Assembly (NCBI RefSeq): GCF_913776855.1
Contig: NZ_CAJYQD010000031.1
Coordinates: forward strand, 1 to 64,000
Origin: an uncultured Sphingomonas sp.
GTDB taxonomy: Bacteria > Pseudomonadota > Alphaproteobacteria > Sphingomonadales > Sphingomonadaceae
Direction of reading: 5' to 3'
DNA length: 64,000 nt
Under the pieces are notes generated by a model. That model made no database searches. It was given only the letters and a program-made list of their open reading frames with translations, and was not told where the DNA came from. Of this stretch, positions 52,996 to 62,028 are shown one piece after another. Made by a program: the position numbers and the translations under genes. How positions within the stretch are numbered: position 1 is the first letter of the stretch; the number at the start of each line of letters is the position of its first letter.

Positions 52996-54288
52996 TTATT
53001 TGCCGATACAGAAGCGACCGAACAGATCGTCGAGAACCGCCTCGGTCGCGCGCATCCCGGTCAATGCCGCGAATGCCTGCACCGCATAGCGCAATTCCTC
53101 GGCCAGCAACAGCGGATCGTCCTGCCTTGCGGCACGTCCTAGCGCGGCGGCAGCGGTACCCGCATGATGCGCCTGGCGTCGGTTGAGCGACAGTTCATCC
53201 ACCTTCGGCAACAGCGACGCCGCTTCCTGACCCAGTGCGCTCCAGACCGCTGCCATTCCCGCTCCCGTCGCCGCCGACACCGCGATCCGTTCGCGAGCAT
53301 GATCTGCCGGGCGTATGTCCGACCGTGGATAGACCGCGACGATCCGATCGGTCCGTGGCGGCGCTTCGTCACCCAGCCACAACACCACATCCGCTGCCGC
53401 GATCGATCCGGTCGCCCGGTCGATGCCGATCCGCTCGATCGGATCGTCGCTATCGTCGCGCAGTCCAGCGGTATCGAGGAACAGCCACGCCACCCCGTCG
53501 CGCGTCACCGGAATCTCGATCACATCGCGCGTCGTCCCCGCCACCGGTGAAACGATCGCTGCGTCCCGTCCGACCAGCGCGTTGAGCAGGGTAGACTTGC
53601 CCGCATTGGGCGGCCCGGCCAGCACCACGCGGATACCGTCGCGCAATCGCTCGACGGGCGGGACGGCCAGCACAGCGCCGATCACGTGCGCCAGTTCGTC
53701 CGCCTGTACCCGAACCCCGGCCAGCACGTCGTTGCCCACATCCACATCGTCTTCGTCGGCATGGTCCAGCACCGCCTCTACCACCGCCGACAATCGCGTC
53801 GCGGTCGCGGTCCATTCCGCCACTGCCCGCCGCAACCGGCCGTCGCTGTTGGCCAATGCCATCTGTCGCTGCGCCTCGGTCTCGGCCGACAACAGGTCAC
53901 CCAGCCCCTCCGCTTCGGTCAGGTCGATACGGCCATGCGCCAGCGCACGCCTGGTGAACTCCCCCGGTTCGGCAGCGCGCAGTCCGGGCAGCCTCGCCAG
54001 CGCACGTTCGACACTCGCTACGACCGCACGGCCACCATGCAGGTGCAGCTCGACCAGATCCTCGCCGGTCGCCGTCGCCGGTCCGGGAAACACCAGCACC
54101 AGTGCCCGATCGAGCAACCGGTTATCCACAGGATCGCGCAACGCCCGCACGGCGGCACGGCGCGGTGGGGGCAGGCTTCCCGCCAACCGGGTCGCGGCGT
54201 CCAGCGCCCCCGCGCCCGACAACCGCAGCACGGCGATGGCGGCGGGCGGACGCCCGCTCGACACCGCAAAGATCGTGTCAGCCACCAC
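52996..54288 (-). CDS. mnmE: tRNA modification GTPase MnmE
   Basis: 430 aa. N-terminal folate-binding domain ([20 protein letters not shown]), central helical domain and GTPase (P-loop [14 protein letters not shown] near 226-239; [19 protein letters not shown]), and the C-terminal FCIGK containing the essential Cys. Partner of MnmG. The initiation codon is GTG at 54288 (GTG-GTG). It overlaps the preceding small gene by 11 bp. A DnaA-box 9-mer lies in it at 54122. Confidence 0.96.
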   Translation of the reverse strand: MVADTIFAVSSGRPPAAIAVLRLSGAGALDAATRLAGSLPPPRRAAVRALRDPVDNRLLDRALVLVFPGPATATGEDLVELHLHGGRAVVASVERALARLPGLRAAEPGEFTRRALAHGRIDLTEAEGLGDLLSAETEAQRQMALANSDGRLRRAVAEWTATATRLSAVVEAVLDHADEDDVDVGNDVLAGVRVQADELAHVIGAVLAVPPVERLRDGIRVVLAGPPNAGKSTLLNALVGRDAAIVSPVAGTTRDVIEIPVTRDGVAWLFLDTAGLRDDSDDPIERIGIDRATGSIAAADVVLWLGDEAPPRTDRIVAVYPRSDIRPADHARERIAVSAATGAGMAAVWSALGQEAASLLPKVDELSLNRRQAHHAGTAAAALGRAARQDDPLLLAEELRYAVQAFAALTGMRATEAVLDDLFGRFCIGK

Positions 54289-54508
54289 GGCCCGCCGTCT
54301 CGAACATCTTGCGCCAGAAGGTCATGCCGGCCTCGCCCATCGGCGCCCAGCTCTTCATCATCTGGTCCAGCAATTCGGGGCTGGCCCCCTTTTCCATTGT
54401 CTCGGTCAGCATCGCGACATAGCGTTCATGGACCGGCGTGAAATCAGGCAGGCCCATCGCGCGGCGCGCTTCCTCCGGCGTGCAATCGACTTCGACGTTG
54501 ATCTTCAT
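54278..54508 (-). CDS. conserved small protein of unknown function (DUF6489-like)
   Basis: 76 aa, MKINVEVDCTPEEARRAMGL then DFTPVHERYVAML and a helical, methionine-rich C terminus ([15 protein letters not shown]). I recognise it as a small alphaproteobacterial protein usually found beside mnmE, possibly DUF6489; function unknown. ATG at 54508. Its end overlaps the mnmE start by 11 bp, so the two are probably co-translated. Confidence 0.8.
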   Translation of the reverse strand: MKINVEVDCTPEEARRAMGLPDFTPVHERYVAMLTETMEKGASPELLDQMMKSWAPMGEAGMTFWRKMFETAGRGG

Positions 54509-54773
54509 GGGTGGTTTCCCCTGTGGTTCGCCGGGCACGATAGGGAGAAAAGTGGCGGATGGCGATAAGCGCGCGGGTTTTGCCGCCCTGTGGCCGAAGT
54601 TATCCACAGCCTTGTGAACAGGATGGATACGACACCGCCCGCCTCTCCGGGTGGGAAAGACGGGCGGTTTGTTTGGGGTAGACGCGGGCGAAGCCCGCGT
54701 CGTCGGTCGGGGCGTTGCCCCGCCGGCCGGATCGATGAGACTCCTGCGACGGCACGTCGCAGGGCGCATTCGA
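54509..54773. other. gap between rho and the DUF6489-like gene, with hairpins
   Basis: About 265 bp. It contains a perfect DnaA-box 9-mer (54600-54608), an ACCGCCCG...CGGGCGGT stem (54634-54668, T-rich after it on the plus strand), a perfect 9-bp hairpin GACGCGGGC-gaa-GCCCGCGTC (54681-54701) and a further CGGGGC/GCCCCG stem. On the minus strand these follow rho and may form its transcript end. No gene seen. Confidence 0.6.
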
Positions 54774-56030
54774 TCACTGGTTCATGCTGTCGAAGAAGTC
54801 CTCGTTGGTCTTCGAATTCTTCATCTTGTCGAGCAGGAACTCCATCGCGTCGATCGTGCCCATCTGCATCAGGATGCGGCGCAGGACCCACATCTTGCTG
54901 AGCTTGGTCTTGTCGACCAGCAGCTCTTCCTTGCGGGTACCCGACTTGCCCACGTCCAGCGCCGGGAAGATGCGCTTGTCGGCGACCTTGCGGTCGAGGA
55001 CGATTTCGGAGTTGCCGGTGCCCTTGAACTCTTCGAAGATCACCTCGTCCATGCGGCTGCCGGTATCGATCAGCGCGGTGGCGATGATCGACAGCGAGCC
55101 GCCCTCCTCGATATTGCGCGCCGCACCGAAGAAGCGCTTCGGCCGCTGCAATGCGTTCGCATCGACACCGCCGGTCAGCACCTTGCCCGACGACGGCACG
55201 ACCGTGTTGTAGGCACGGCCCAGACGCGTGATGCTGTCGAGCAGGATCACGACGTCCTTCTTGTGTTCGACCAGCCGCTTGGCCTTCTCGATCACCATTT
55301 CGGCGACCTGGACGTGACGCTGCGCCGGTTCGTCGAAGGTCGAGGAGACGACCTCGCCCTTCACGCTACGCTGCATGTCGGTCACTTCTTCGGGGCGTTC
55401 GTCGATCAGCAGGACGATCAGGAACACTTCGGGGTGATTGTCGGTGATCGCCTTCGCCATGTTCTGCAACATGACGGTCTTGCCGACGCGCGGCGGGGCG
55501 ACGATCAGCGTGCGCTGGCCTTTGCCCTGCGGCGACACGATGTCGATCACCCGCGCCGACTTGTCCTTGACCGTCGGGTCCAGCTGGTCGAGCGTCAGCT
55601 TCTGTTCGGGATAGAGCGGCGTCAGATTATCGAAATTGACCCGGTGGCGAACCGCATCGGGATCGTCGAAATTGACCGAAACCAGCTTGCTGAGCGCGAA
55701 ATAGCGTTCGCCGTCCTTGGGCGCGCGAACTTCGCCCTCGACCGTATCGCCGGTACGCAGGCCATGTTTGCGCACCTGGTTCGGCGAGACATAGATATCG
55801 TCCGGCCCGGCAAGGTAATTCGCCTCGGGGCTGCGCAGGAAACCGAAACCGTCCTGCAGCACTTCGATCGTGCCGACGCCCATGATCTGTTCGCCATTCT
55901 CGGCACGTGCCTTCAGGATGGCGAACATCAGGTCCTGCTTGCGCATGGTCGACGCGCCTTCGACGCCCAGCTCCTCGGCCATCGAGACCAGGTCGGCGGG
56001 CGCGTGTTTCTTTAAGTCTTTGAGATGCAT
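54774..56030 (-). CDS. rho: transcription termination factor Rho
   Basis: 418-aa hexameric RNA helicase. N-terminal RNA-binding ([21 protein letters not shown]; cold-shock-like fold with [21 protein letters not shown] split across it), Walker [25 protein letters not shown], and the C-terminal [15 protein letters not shown]. The ATG at 56030 matches the family; the frame upstream is unrelated. Shares the minus strand with the haem genes. Confidence 0.97.
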   Translation of the reverse strand: MHLKDLKKHAPADLVSMAEELGVEGASTMRKQDLMFAILKARAENGEQIMGVGTIEVLQDGFGFLRSPEANYLAGPDDIYVSPNQVRKHGLRTGDTVEGEVRAPKDGERYFALSKLVSVNFDDPDAVRHRVNFDNLTPLYPEQKLTLDQLDPTVKDKSARVIDIVSPQGKGQRTLIVAPPRVGKTVMLQNMAKAITDNHPEVFLIVLLIDERPEEVTDMQRSVKGEVVSSTFDEPAQRHVQVAEMVIEKAKRLVEHKKDVVILLDSITRLGRAYNTVVPSSGKVLTGGVDANALQRPKRFFGAARNIEEGGSLSIIATALIDTGSRMDEVIFEEFKGTGNSEIVLDRKVADKRIFPALDVGKSGTRKEELLVDKTKLSKMWVLRRILMQMGTIDAMEFLLDKMKNSKTNEDFFDSMNQ

Positions 56031-56177
56031 CGGGGGGTGGTCCAGATCAGCGATGGAGAGGCAAGGTCGGCAAGGAAAAGCGGACACAAGCGGCTGGGAC
56101 GGGCGCACCGAGGACCGGGCACCGCTGTGGTTCGACCTATGCCCCGCCCTTGCCCAAGTCAAGCAGAGGCAGGCAGG

Positions 56178-56513
56178 TTACTCGACGGTTTCGACGCGCA
56201 GGGCTGCCGGATCGATCGCTGCAAAGGTCCGCGCCTGCTGCAACAGGCGGGTTGCGCATCCGGTGCGGATGGCGTCGGTCTGCGCCTTGGTCGACGGCGT
56301 TTTCCGCAACTTATCCACAGCTTCCGGAATGTCGGTCATGGGCGCAGCCCCCTGAATACGCCCGACAAAATACATCATTGCGGCAGTGATCGGCCCGCGT
56401 TCACCCTCACCTGCCGCCTCCAGCTGTTGCGACAGGATGGCGGTGCAGCGCAGATCGTCGTCGACGCTGGCGACCGGCACCGCCGCCTGGATCAATGCCA
56501 CTGCGATCCACAT
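56178..56513 (-). CDS. small exported protein of unknown function
   Basis: 111 aa. N terminus MWIAVALIQAAVPVASVDD looks like a signal peptide; the mature part is helical, with two cysteines (one in DDLRCTAIL, one in TGCATRLLQQA) that could form a disulfide. No family recognised. Starts 13 bp after the hemJ stop and so is probably co-transcribed. A perfect DnaA-box 9-mer (56311-56319) lies inside it. Confidence 0.7.
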   Translation of the reverse strand: MWIAVALIQAAVPVASVDDDLRCTAILSQQLEAAGEGERGPITAAMMYFVGRIQGAAPMTDIPEAVDKLRKTPSTKAQTDAIRTGCATRLLQQARTFAAIDPAALRVETVE

Positions 56514-56526
56514 CGCTGTTCCCCCT

Positions 56527-56982
56527 TCAGAACGGCTTGACCACCGCCAGCACGACCGCCGCGATCGCCGCCAGCGCCGGCAGTTCGTTTGCCAGCCGCA
56601 GCTGCTTCGAGGTCAGCGTCGGCCGCCCCGCCGCGAGCTTCTTCGCATAGCCGACCGCCCAACCGTGATAGCCGCTCAGCAGCAGCACGACGAACAGCTT
56701 GGCGTGCAGCCAACCCAGCCCTGCGCCCCGGTCGAACAACCCGACATTGGCCGCAAGCAACAGACCCAATACCCACACGATCACCATCGCTGGGGTCAGG
56801 ATCATCCGCCGCAGCAACGTCTCGCGCTTGATCCAGCGCGGCGGCTCGGCCGGGTCGGACAGCCCCTCCTGATGGTGGACCAAATAGCGCGGCAGCATGA
56901 ACAGCCCGGCCATCCAGAAGATGACGAACACGATATGTGCCGCCTTTATCCACAGATACGCCCCGCCCAGAAATCCGCTCAT
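56527..56982 (-). CDS. hemJ: protoporphyrinogen oxidase HemJ
   Basis: 151-aa membrane protein with four helices. LWIKAAHIVFVIFWMAGLFMLPRYL (given in part), with the conserved His and WMAGLF, identifies HemJ, which oxidises protoporphyrinogen IX in bacteria lacking HemY/HemG. The ATG overlaps the hemE stop (ATGA), linking two haem steps. Earlier annotations call such genes CopD-like or UPF0093. Confidence 0.92.
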   Translation of the reverse strand: MSGFLGGAYLWIKAAHIVFVIFWMAGLFMLPRYLVHHQEGLSDPAEPPRWIKRETLLRRMILTPAMVIVWVLGLLLAANVGLFDRGAGLGWLHAKLFVVLLLSGYHGWAVGYAKKLAAGRPTLTSKQLRLANELPALAAIAAVVLAVVKPF

Positions 56983-57995
56983 GCCCGTCGCACCCGTGCG
57001 ACCAGTCGTTCGACATGCGCGATCGGCGTGTCCTGCTGGATGCCGTGTCCCAGGTTGAAGACGTGCGGGCGATCGGCAAAGGCGGCCAGCACCCGGTCGA
57101 CCCCGGCGTCGAGCGCCTCGCCCCCGGCGATCAGCAGCAACGGATCGAGATTGCCCTGCACCGGCAAGCCTGTGGGTAACTGCGCATGTGCCCACACCGG
57201 ATCGACCGTTTCGTCCAACCCGATCGCATCGACCGTCGTTTCACGCGCATAGGCAGCGAGCTTGCCGCCCGCCCCCTTCGGAAAGCCGATGATCGGCACG
57301 TCGCAACGTGCGCGCAATCCTTCGACGATGGCGACGGTCGGCGCGATGACCCAGCGTTCGAACTCGGCCGGGGCCAGGCTGCCCGACCAGCTGTCGAACA
57401 GCTGCACCGCCTCCACCCCCGCCGCGACTTGTCCGGCCAGATATTCGATCGTCACGCGCACGATGCGGTCGATCAGTTCCTGCACCGCCGCCGGATCGCC
57501 ATAGGCCATGCGCCGGGCCTCGGCCTGCTCGCGGCTACCCTTGCCCGCGATCATGTAGGTGGCGACCGTCCATGGCGATCCGGCGAACCCCAGGAACGTC
57601 GTCGTCGGGGGCAGTGCCGCTGCGACGCCCCGTACCGTTGCATAGACCGGGTCGAGGATCGTCATATCGGGCCGCAGAGCCTCGATAGCGGCTCGTGTGC
57701 GGAGTTCGGGTGCCAGACGAGGCCCCTCGCCCGCTTCGAACCACAACCGCTGTCCCAGCGCGTTGGGGACCATCAGGATGTCGCTGAACAGGATCGCCCC
57801 GTCGAACGCAAATCGGCGCAGCGGTTGCAGCGTGACTTCGGTCGCGGCTTCGGGATCGTTGACCAGATCGAGGAAGCCGCCCTTCTCCGCCCGCAGAGCA
57901 CGATATTCGGGGAGATAGCGTCCCGCCTGTCGCATGAGCCAGAGCGGCGGGACGACGGGCTTCTGACGGCCAAGCACGGTGAGAAGCGGTTTCAT
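56979..57995 (-). CDS. hemE: uroporphyrinogen decarboxylase
   Basis: 338 aa. Converts uroporphyrinogen III to coproporphyrinogen III. PLWLMRQAGRYLPEYR (substrate-binding Arg), FSDILMVPNALGQ and GFAGSPWTVATYMIAG are the family blocks. Normal length. In Caulobacter and Rickettsia the origin of replication adjoins hemE; the same appears here, in the gap to ppsR. Confidence 0.96.
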   Translation of the reverse strand: MKPLLTVLGRQKPVVPPLWLMRQAGRYLPEYRALRAEKGGFLDLVNDPEAATEVTLQPLRRFAFDGAILFSDILMVPNALGQRLWFEAGEGPRLAPELRTRAAIEALRPDMTILDPVYATVRGVAAALPPTTTFLGFAGSPWTVATYMIAGKGSREQAEARRMAYGDPAAVQELIDRIVRVTIEYLAGQVAAGVEAVQLFDSWSGSLAPAEFERWVIAPTVAIVEGLRARCDVPIIGFPKGAGGKLAAYARETTVDAIGLDETVDPVWAHAQLPTGLPVQGNLDPLLLIAGGEALDAGVDRVLAAFADRPHVFNLGHGIQQDTPIAHVERLVARVRRA

Positions 57996-58322
57996 GGGGA
58001 CAGAACCGGTCAGCGTCGTCGCTCCTTCTACTATTAAAATAGAATCTAAAGAGGTGGTTGAAGGCAGTTGGGCCGTGGATAGCGGGGCTTATGGTGGATT
58101 ACCCGAAATGCCAACAGATTGACCGCCGGAGAGTCGCTTGAATCCATCGATTCCCGCTCGGCCATCCACACTATCCACAGGCTGTGGGCGGAATCGCTCC
58201 CTGTGTCGGGATTGTGGATAAAATGGGCATGAAACCGGGCTTTCCCACAGCTTGGCGGCGCGACCGACTTACGCTAGCCCCTGCCCCCGACTTATCCACA
58301 GCCTTGTGCAGAAAGGCGGCTG
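57996..58322. other. oriC: predicted chromosomal replication origin
   Basis: 327 bp between divergent hemE and ppsR, with no gene. It holds perfect DnaA boxes TGTGGATAA (58213-58221) and TTATCCACA (58292-58300), near-matches CTATCCACA (58171-58179) directly after CCATCCACA (58162-58170), weaker CGTGGATAG (58074-58082) and GGTGGATTA (58093-58101), and an AT-rich block at 58028-58052 suited to strand opening. Flanking genes run outward on both sides for 6-11 kb. hemE and a ppsR-type (RP001/DUF299) gene flank the Caulobacter origin. GC skew was not computed. Confidence 0.88.
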
Positions 58323-59141
58323 ATGCGGCTGCACCTCCACCTCCTGTCCGACTCCACCGGCGAAACGCTGGAGAATATCGCGAAGGCAGCGCTGGCGCAG
58401 TTCGACGATGTCGACACGATGCGCCATTTCTGGCCGATGGTCCGCTCCGAAGCGCATCTGGAGCGCATCCTGGCGGAGATCACCGTCAATCCGGGCCTCG
58501 TGCTGTTCACGCTGGTGAATCCGGCGATCCGGCGGATGCTGGAGGCACGCTGCGCCGCATTGGGCCTGCCGATCGTCGCGCCGATGGACGCGGTCAGCAA
58601 CGCGCTGTCCAGCCTGCTGGGACAGGAGGCGAAGGCCCGTCCGGGCCGGCAGCACAGCCTCGACGCCGCCTATTTCGCCCGCGTCGATGCGATCCAGTGG
58701 ACCATCGCCCATGACGACGGCATCGCGTCGGAGGATTGGGAAGAGGCCGACATCGTGCTGGCGGGCGTGTCGCGATCGTCCAAGACACCGACCTCGATCT
58801 ATCTCGCCAATCGCGGATACAAGACGGCGAACATTCCGATCGTGGTCGAAAGCCCGCCGCCGCCGATCCTGTTCGGGTTGCAGCACCCGCTGGTCGTCGG
58901 TCTGACGACCAGCGCCGACCGGCTGATCGCGATCCGGCGCAACCGGCTGCTGTCGCTCAACCAGATGCCCGATACCGATTATGTCGAACAGGATGCGGTG
59001 GTGAAGGAATTGTCGTTCGCCCGGCGGATGTTCGCCGACAATGGCTGGCCGGTGATCGACGTCACCCGCCGTTCGATCGAGGAAACGGCGGCGGCGATCA
59101 TCACCCTGTGCAACGACCGCAAGCTGGAGGCGCGCGCATGA
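58323..59141 (+). CDS. ppsR: pyruvate, water dikinase regulatory protein (DUF299)
   Basis: 272 aa. Bifunctional ADP-dependent kinase and Pi-dependent pyrophosphorylase that switches PEP synthase or pyruvate phosphate dikinase. MRLHLHLLSDSTGETLENIA and the P-loop-like GVSRSSKTPTSIYLANRG are diagnostic. It is the first gene to the right of the origin; the maf start overlaps its stop by ATGA. The target kinase gene is not in the window. Confidence 0.95.
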   Translation: MRLHLHLLSDSTGETLENIAKAALAQFDDVDTMRHFWPMVRSEAHLERILAEITVNPGLVLFTLVNPAIRRMLEARCAALGLPIVAPMDAVSNALSSLLGQEAKARPGRQHSLDAAYFARVDAIQWTIAHDDGIASEDWEEADIVLAGVSRSSKTPTSIYLANRGYKTANIPIVVESPPPPILFGLQHPLVVGLTTSADRLIAIRRNRLLSLNQMPDTDYVEQDAVVKELSFARRMFADNGWPVIDVTRRSIEETAAAIITLCNDRKLEARA

Positions 59142-59734
59142 GCTTCGTCCTCGCCTCGATGAGCGCGACCCGCCGCGCGATGCTCGACGCCGCCGGCATC
59201 CCGCACGATGCCATGGCCAGCGGGCTGGACGAGGAAGCGGCCAAGGCGGCGCTCGCGGCTGAACGTCTGAAGCCCCGCGACCTGGCCGACGCGCTGGCGG
59301 AGATAAAGGCGATGCGTGCCGCCACGCGGGTCGGCGGCGCGATGGTGCTGGGCGGCGATTCGGTGGTCGCGCTCGCGGATGGCACGGTGCTCGACAAGCC
59401 GGTCGACCGCGCCGATGCCGCCGCGCACCTCCGTGCCATGTCGGGCGGGCGCCATGACCTGTTCAGTGCCGCCGTGTTCGTCGAAGGGGGTCGTCCGGTG
59501 TGGCGCCATATCGGCCATGCGAAACTCACCGTCCGGCCCCTCTCGGACGCGTTCATCGACAGCTATCTCGACGCCGAATGGCCGGCGATCGCCGGCTGTG
59601 TCGGCTGTTTCCGGATCGAGGGGCCGGGCGTGCAGCTGTTCGACCGGATCGATGGCGATCATTGGACGATCCTTGGAATGCCCTTGCTCGAAATCGCGCG
59701 CTATCTGCGCCAACGGGGAAAACTGCCCGCATGA
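59138..59734 (+). CDS. maf: Maf-like nucleotide pyrophosphatase
   Basis: 198 aa. MSFVLASMSATRRAML (Maf signature S-x-S-x-x-R), LGGDSVVALADGTVLDKP and GCFRIEGPGVQLFDRIDGD. Hydrolyses non-canonical or dTTP/UTP-type nucleotides; the exact subtype is not fixed. Overlaps ppsR (ATGA) and aroE (ATGA 59731-59734), giving a tightly packed operon. Confidence 0.93.
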   Translation: MSFVLASMSATRRAMLDAAGIPHDAMASGLDEEAAKAALAAERLKPRDLADALAEIKAMRAATRVGGAMVLGGDSVVALADGTVLDKPVDRADAAAHLRAMSGGRHDLFSAAVFVEGGRPVWRHIGHAKLTVRPLSDAFIDSYLDAEWPAIAGCVGCFRIEGPGVQLFDRIDGDHWTILGMPLLEIARYLRQRGKLPA

Positions 59735-60540
59735 AACCTTATGCAGAGGTGATCGGCGATCCGATCGCCCATTCCAAATCACCGGTAATCCACAGCTTCT
59801 GGCTCGATCAGCTGGGATTGGACGCCGAGTATCGAAGGTTCCACGTGAAACCTGACGATCTCGCCGCCTATTTTGATCGCCGCCGCGCCGATCCGCATTG
59901 GCGTGGGTGCAACGTCACCGTGCCGCACAAGCTGGCTGCGCTGGATCATGTGGCCGATCCGGGTCAGGTGCGCGGATCGATCGGTGCGATCAACACCGTC
60001 TTCCGCGGCGAAGGCGGCGACTGGATCGGCACCAACACCGATGCCGCGGGTTTCCACGCCCCGATCGCCGGACTCGACCTGACGAAGCAGCCGGTGGCGG
60101 TGATCGGTGCCGGCGGAGCCGCCCGCGCGATCCTGTTCGCGCTGTCGCGGCTGGGTGTCGGACGCGTGACCGTGCTGAACCGGAATCCGCTCAAGGCAGC
60201 GGCGTTGCTGTCGACCTTCGGCCTGAAGGGAGATGCCCTGCCCCTCACCGCGCCGCTGCCGGCGGCAAAGCTGCTGGTGAACGCCAGCACGCTCGGCATG
60301 ACCGGCCAGCCGCCGCTGGAGATCGACCTGTCGCCGCTGCCCGACGATGCCGTGGTCTATGACGCAGTCTATGCGCCGATCGAGACGCCGCTGTTGGCAC
60401 AGGCCCATGCGCGCGGCCTCGACACGGTCGACGGCCTCGAAATGCTGGTCGGACAGGCGGCACTGGCGTTCGAGCTGTTCTTCGGCGTCGCCCCGCCGCG
60501 CGACCGGGACGACGCGTTGCGGGAACGGTTGCTGGCGTGA
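59731..60540 (+). CDS. aroE: shikimate dehydrogenase
   Basis: 269 aa. NADPH-dependent reduction of 3-dehydroshikimate. MKPYAEVIGDPIAHSKSPV with the shikimate-binding Ser pair, NVTVPHK (catalytic Lys), GTNTDAAGF (Asp), VIGAGGAARAI (NADP). A parS-like 14-bp core lies within codons for FHVKP at 59837. Length is normal. Confidence 0.95.
   Translation: MKPYAEVIGDPIAHSKSPVIHSFWLDQLGLDAEYRRFHVKPDDLAAYFDRRRADPHWRGCNVTVPHKLAALDHVADPGQVRGSIGAINTVFRGEGGDWIGTNTDAAGFHAPIAGLDLTKQPVAVIGAGGAARAILFALSRLGVGRVTVLNRNPLKAAALLSTFGLKGDALPLTAPLPAAKLLVNASTLGMTGQPPLEIDLSPLPDDAVVYDAVYAPIETPLLAQAHARGLDTVDGLEMLVGQAALAFELFFGVAPPRDRDDALRERLLA
59837..59852. other. parS: parS-like centromere site 4
   Basis: GGTTCCACGTGAAACC keeps the full GTTCCACGTGAAAC core but differs at both outer bases (14/16). 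It is inside aroE, on the far side of the origin from parAB. Confidence 0.7.
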
Positions 60541-60563
60541 GCGCCGCCCTGCCCCCCACGACC

Positions 60564-60655
60564 CGTACCCCGGCGAAGGCCGGGGCCCAGTTACGGAACG
60601 CAACTGGTTATCCACAGCCGTTCCCCGACTGGACCCCGGCCTTCGCCGGGGTACG
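60564..60655. repeat. double-hairpin palindromic repeat, copy 7
   Basis: CGTACCCCGGC-gaag-GCCGGGG and CCCCGGC-cttc-GCCGGGGTACG enclose about 50 bp that includes a DnaA-box 9-mer (60608-60616). It lies between aroE and coaE on the same strand. Confidence 0.85.
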
Positions 60656-60679
60656 CGATCGGCGGAACGGGCTAACACC

Positions 60680-61276
60680 ATGACCCATATCCTCGGCCTC
60701 ACCGGATCGATCGGCATGGGCAAGTCGACCGTCGCGCAGATGTTCCGCGACCTCGACGTGCCGGTGTTCGACGCCGACGCGACCGTCCACGCCCTGCAAG
60801 GCCCGAACGGCGCCCTGCTGCCCGCGATCGAGGCTGCCTTTCCCGGCACCACCGGCCCGAACGGCGTCGACCGCCCGCGCGTGCGCGACCGGATCTTCAG
60901 TGATCCCGACGCACGCCGCCGCCTCGAATCGATCGTCCACCCGGCCGTCGCCATGCAGCGCCAGCGCTTCCTCGACGCCCATGCCGACGCACCCCTCGTC
61001 GTCCTCGACGTCCCGCTGCTGTTCGAAACCGGCGGCGAGTCGCGTTGCGACTCCGTGGCCGTCGTCTCCGCCGGACCCGACGCGCAACGCGCCCGTGTCC
61101 TTGCCCGGCCCGGCATGACCGAATCGGCCTTTGCCGCAATCCTCGCCACCCAGCTGCCCGACGCCGAAAAACGCGCCCGCGCCCAACATGTTATTCACAC
61201 CGATACGACACTCGCCGCCACCCGTGCCCAAGTCGCCGCGCTGGTCGCTTGCATGGGGGCACGCGAAGGCGGATAA
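60680..61276 (+). CDS. coaE: dephospho-CoA kinase
   Basis: 198 aa. Last step of coenzyme A synthesis. Walker A GLTGSIGMGKST (6-17), then FDADATVHAL and VPLLFETGGES. Length is normal. ATG at 60680; no strong RBS, and a repeat copy lies just upstream. dnaQ starts 7 bp after the stop. Confidence 0.94.
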   Translation: MTHILGLTGSIGMGKSTVAQMFRDLDVPVFDADATVHALQGPNGALLPAIEAAFPGTTGPNGVDRPRVRDRIFSDPDARRRLESIVHPAVAMQRQRFLDAHADAPLVVLDVPLLFETGGESRCDSVAVVSAGPDAQRARVLARPGMTESAFAAILATQLPDAEKRARAQHVIHTDTTLAATRAQVAALVACMGAREGG

Positions 61277-61283
61277 GGTGGGA

Positions 61284-61970
61284 ATGCGTGAAATCGTGTT
61301 CGATACCGAAACCACCGGCTTCAAATTTTCGGAAGGCGACCGGCTGGTCGAAATCGGATGTGTCGAACTGGTCAACCGGGTCGAAACCGGCGCCACCTTT
61401 CACCGCTATTTCAATCCCGGCCGTTCGATGCCGAAGGAAGCGGAGGCAGTACATGGCCTGTCCGATGCCTTTCTGTCCGACAAGCCGGCGTTCCACACCG
61501 CGATCGACGAACTGCTCGAATTTCTCGGCGACAGCCCGCTGATCGCGCACAATGCCAGTTTCGACTTCGGCTTCCTGAACGGGGAACTGGGCGCAGCGAA
61601 GCGCGATCCGATCAGCCTGACCCGCATGGTCGATACGCTGGCCATCGCGCGCAGCCGCCATCCGGGTGCCAAGCATACGCTCGACGCGCTGTGCGTGCGC
61701 TTCGGTATCGACCGCAGCCGCCGTGTGCTGCACGGCGCACTGCTCGACGCCCAGCTGCTGTCGCAGGTCTATGTCGAATTGATGGGCGGCCGCCAGATCG
61801 GCTTCGGGCTGGATGCCACGCCGGCGGAGGTCGCCGATGCGGTAGAGGTCGTTGCCCCGTCGCGTGCGCGACCGCCGCGCCATTTTTCGGCCAGTGAGGC
61901 CGAACTCGCCGTCCACGCCGCGTTCGTCGGCACGTTGAAGGACCCGTTATGGGGCCAGTCGCCGAGCTGA
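61284..61970 (+). CDS. dnaQ: DNA polymerase III subunit epsilon (proofreading exonuclease)
   Basis: 228 aa. DEDDh 3'-5' exonuclease with MREIVFDTETTGF (Exo I), IAHNASFDFGFLN (Exo II) and HGALLDAQLLSQVY (Exo III). The C-terminal tail would contact the alpha subunit. ATG at 61284 with AAGGTGG upstream. Its position after coaE is the standard alphaproteobacterial order. Confidence 0.95.
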   Translation: MREIVFDTETTGFKFSEGDRLVEIGCVELVNRVETGATFHRYFNPGRSMPKEAEAVHGLSDAFLSDKPAFHTAIDELLEFLGDSPLIAHNASFDFGFLNGELGAAKRDPISLTRMVDTLAIARSRHPGAKHTLDALCVRFGIDRSRRVLHGALLDAQLLSQVYVELMGGRQIGFGLDATPAEVADAVEVVAPSRARPPRHFSASEAELAVHAAFVGTLKDPLWGQSPS

Positions 61971-62028
61971 GGCGTTGACACCACCCGCTTTCAGCGGCTC
62001 TCACGATTTCACAATGACGGAGGATTAC

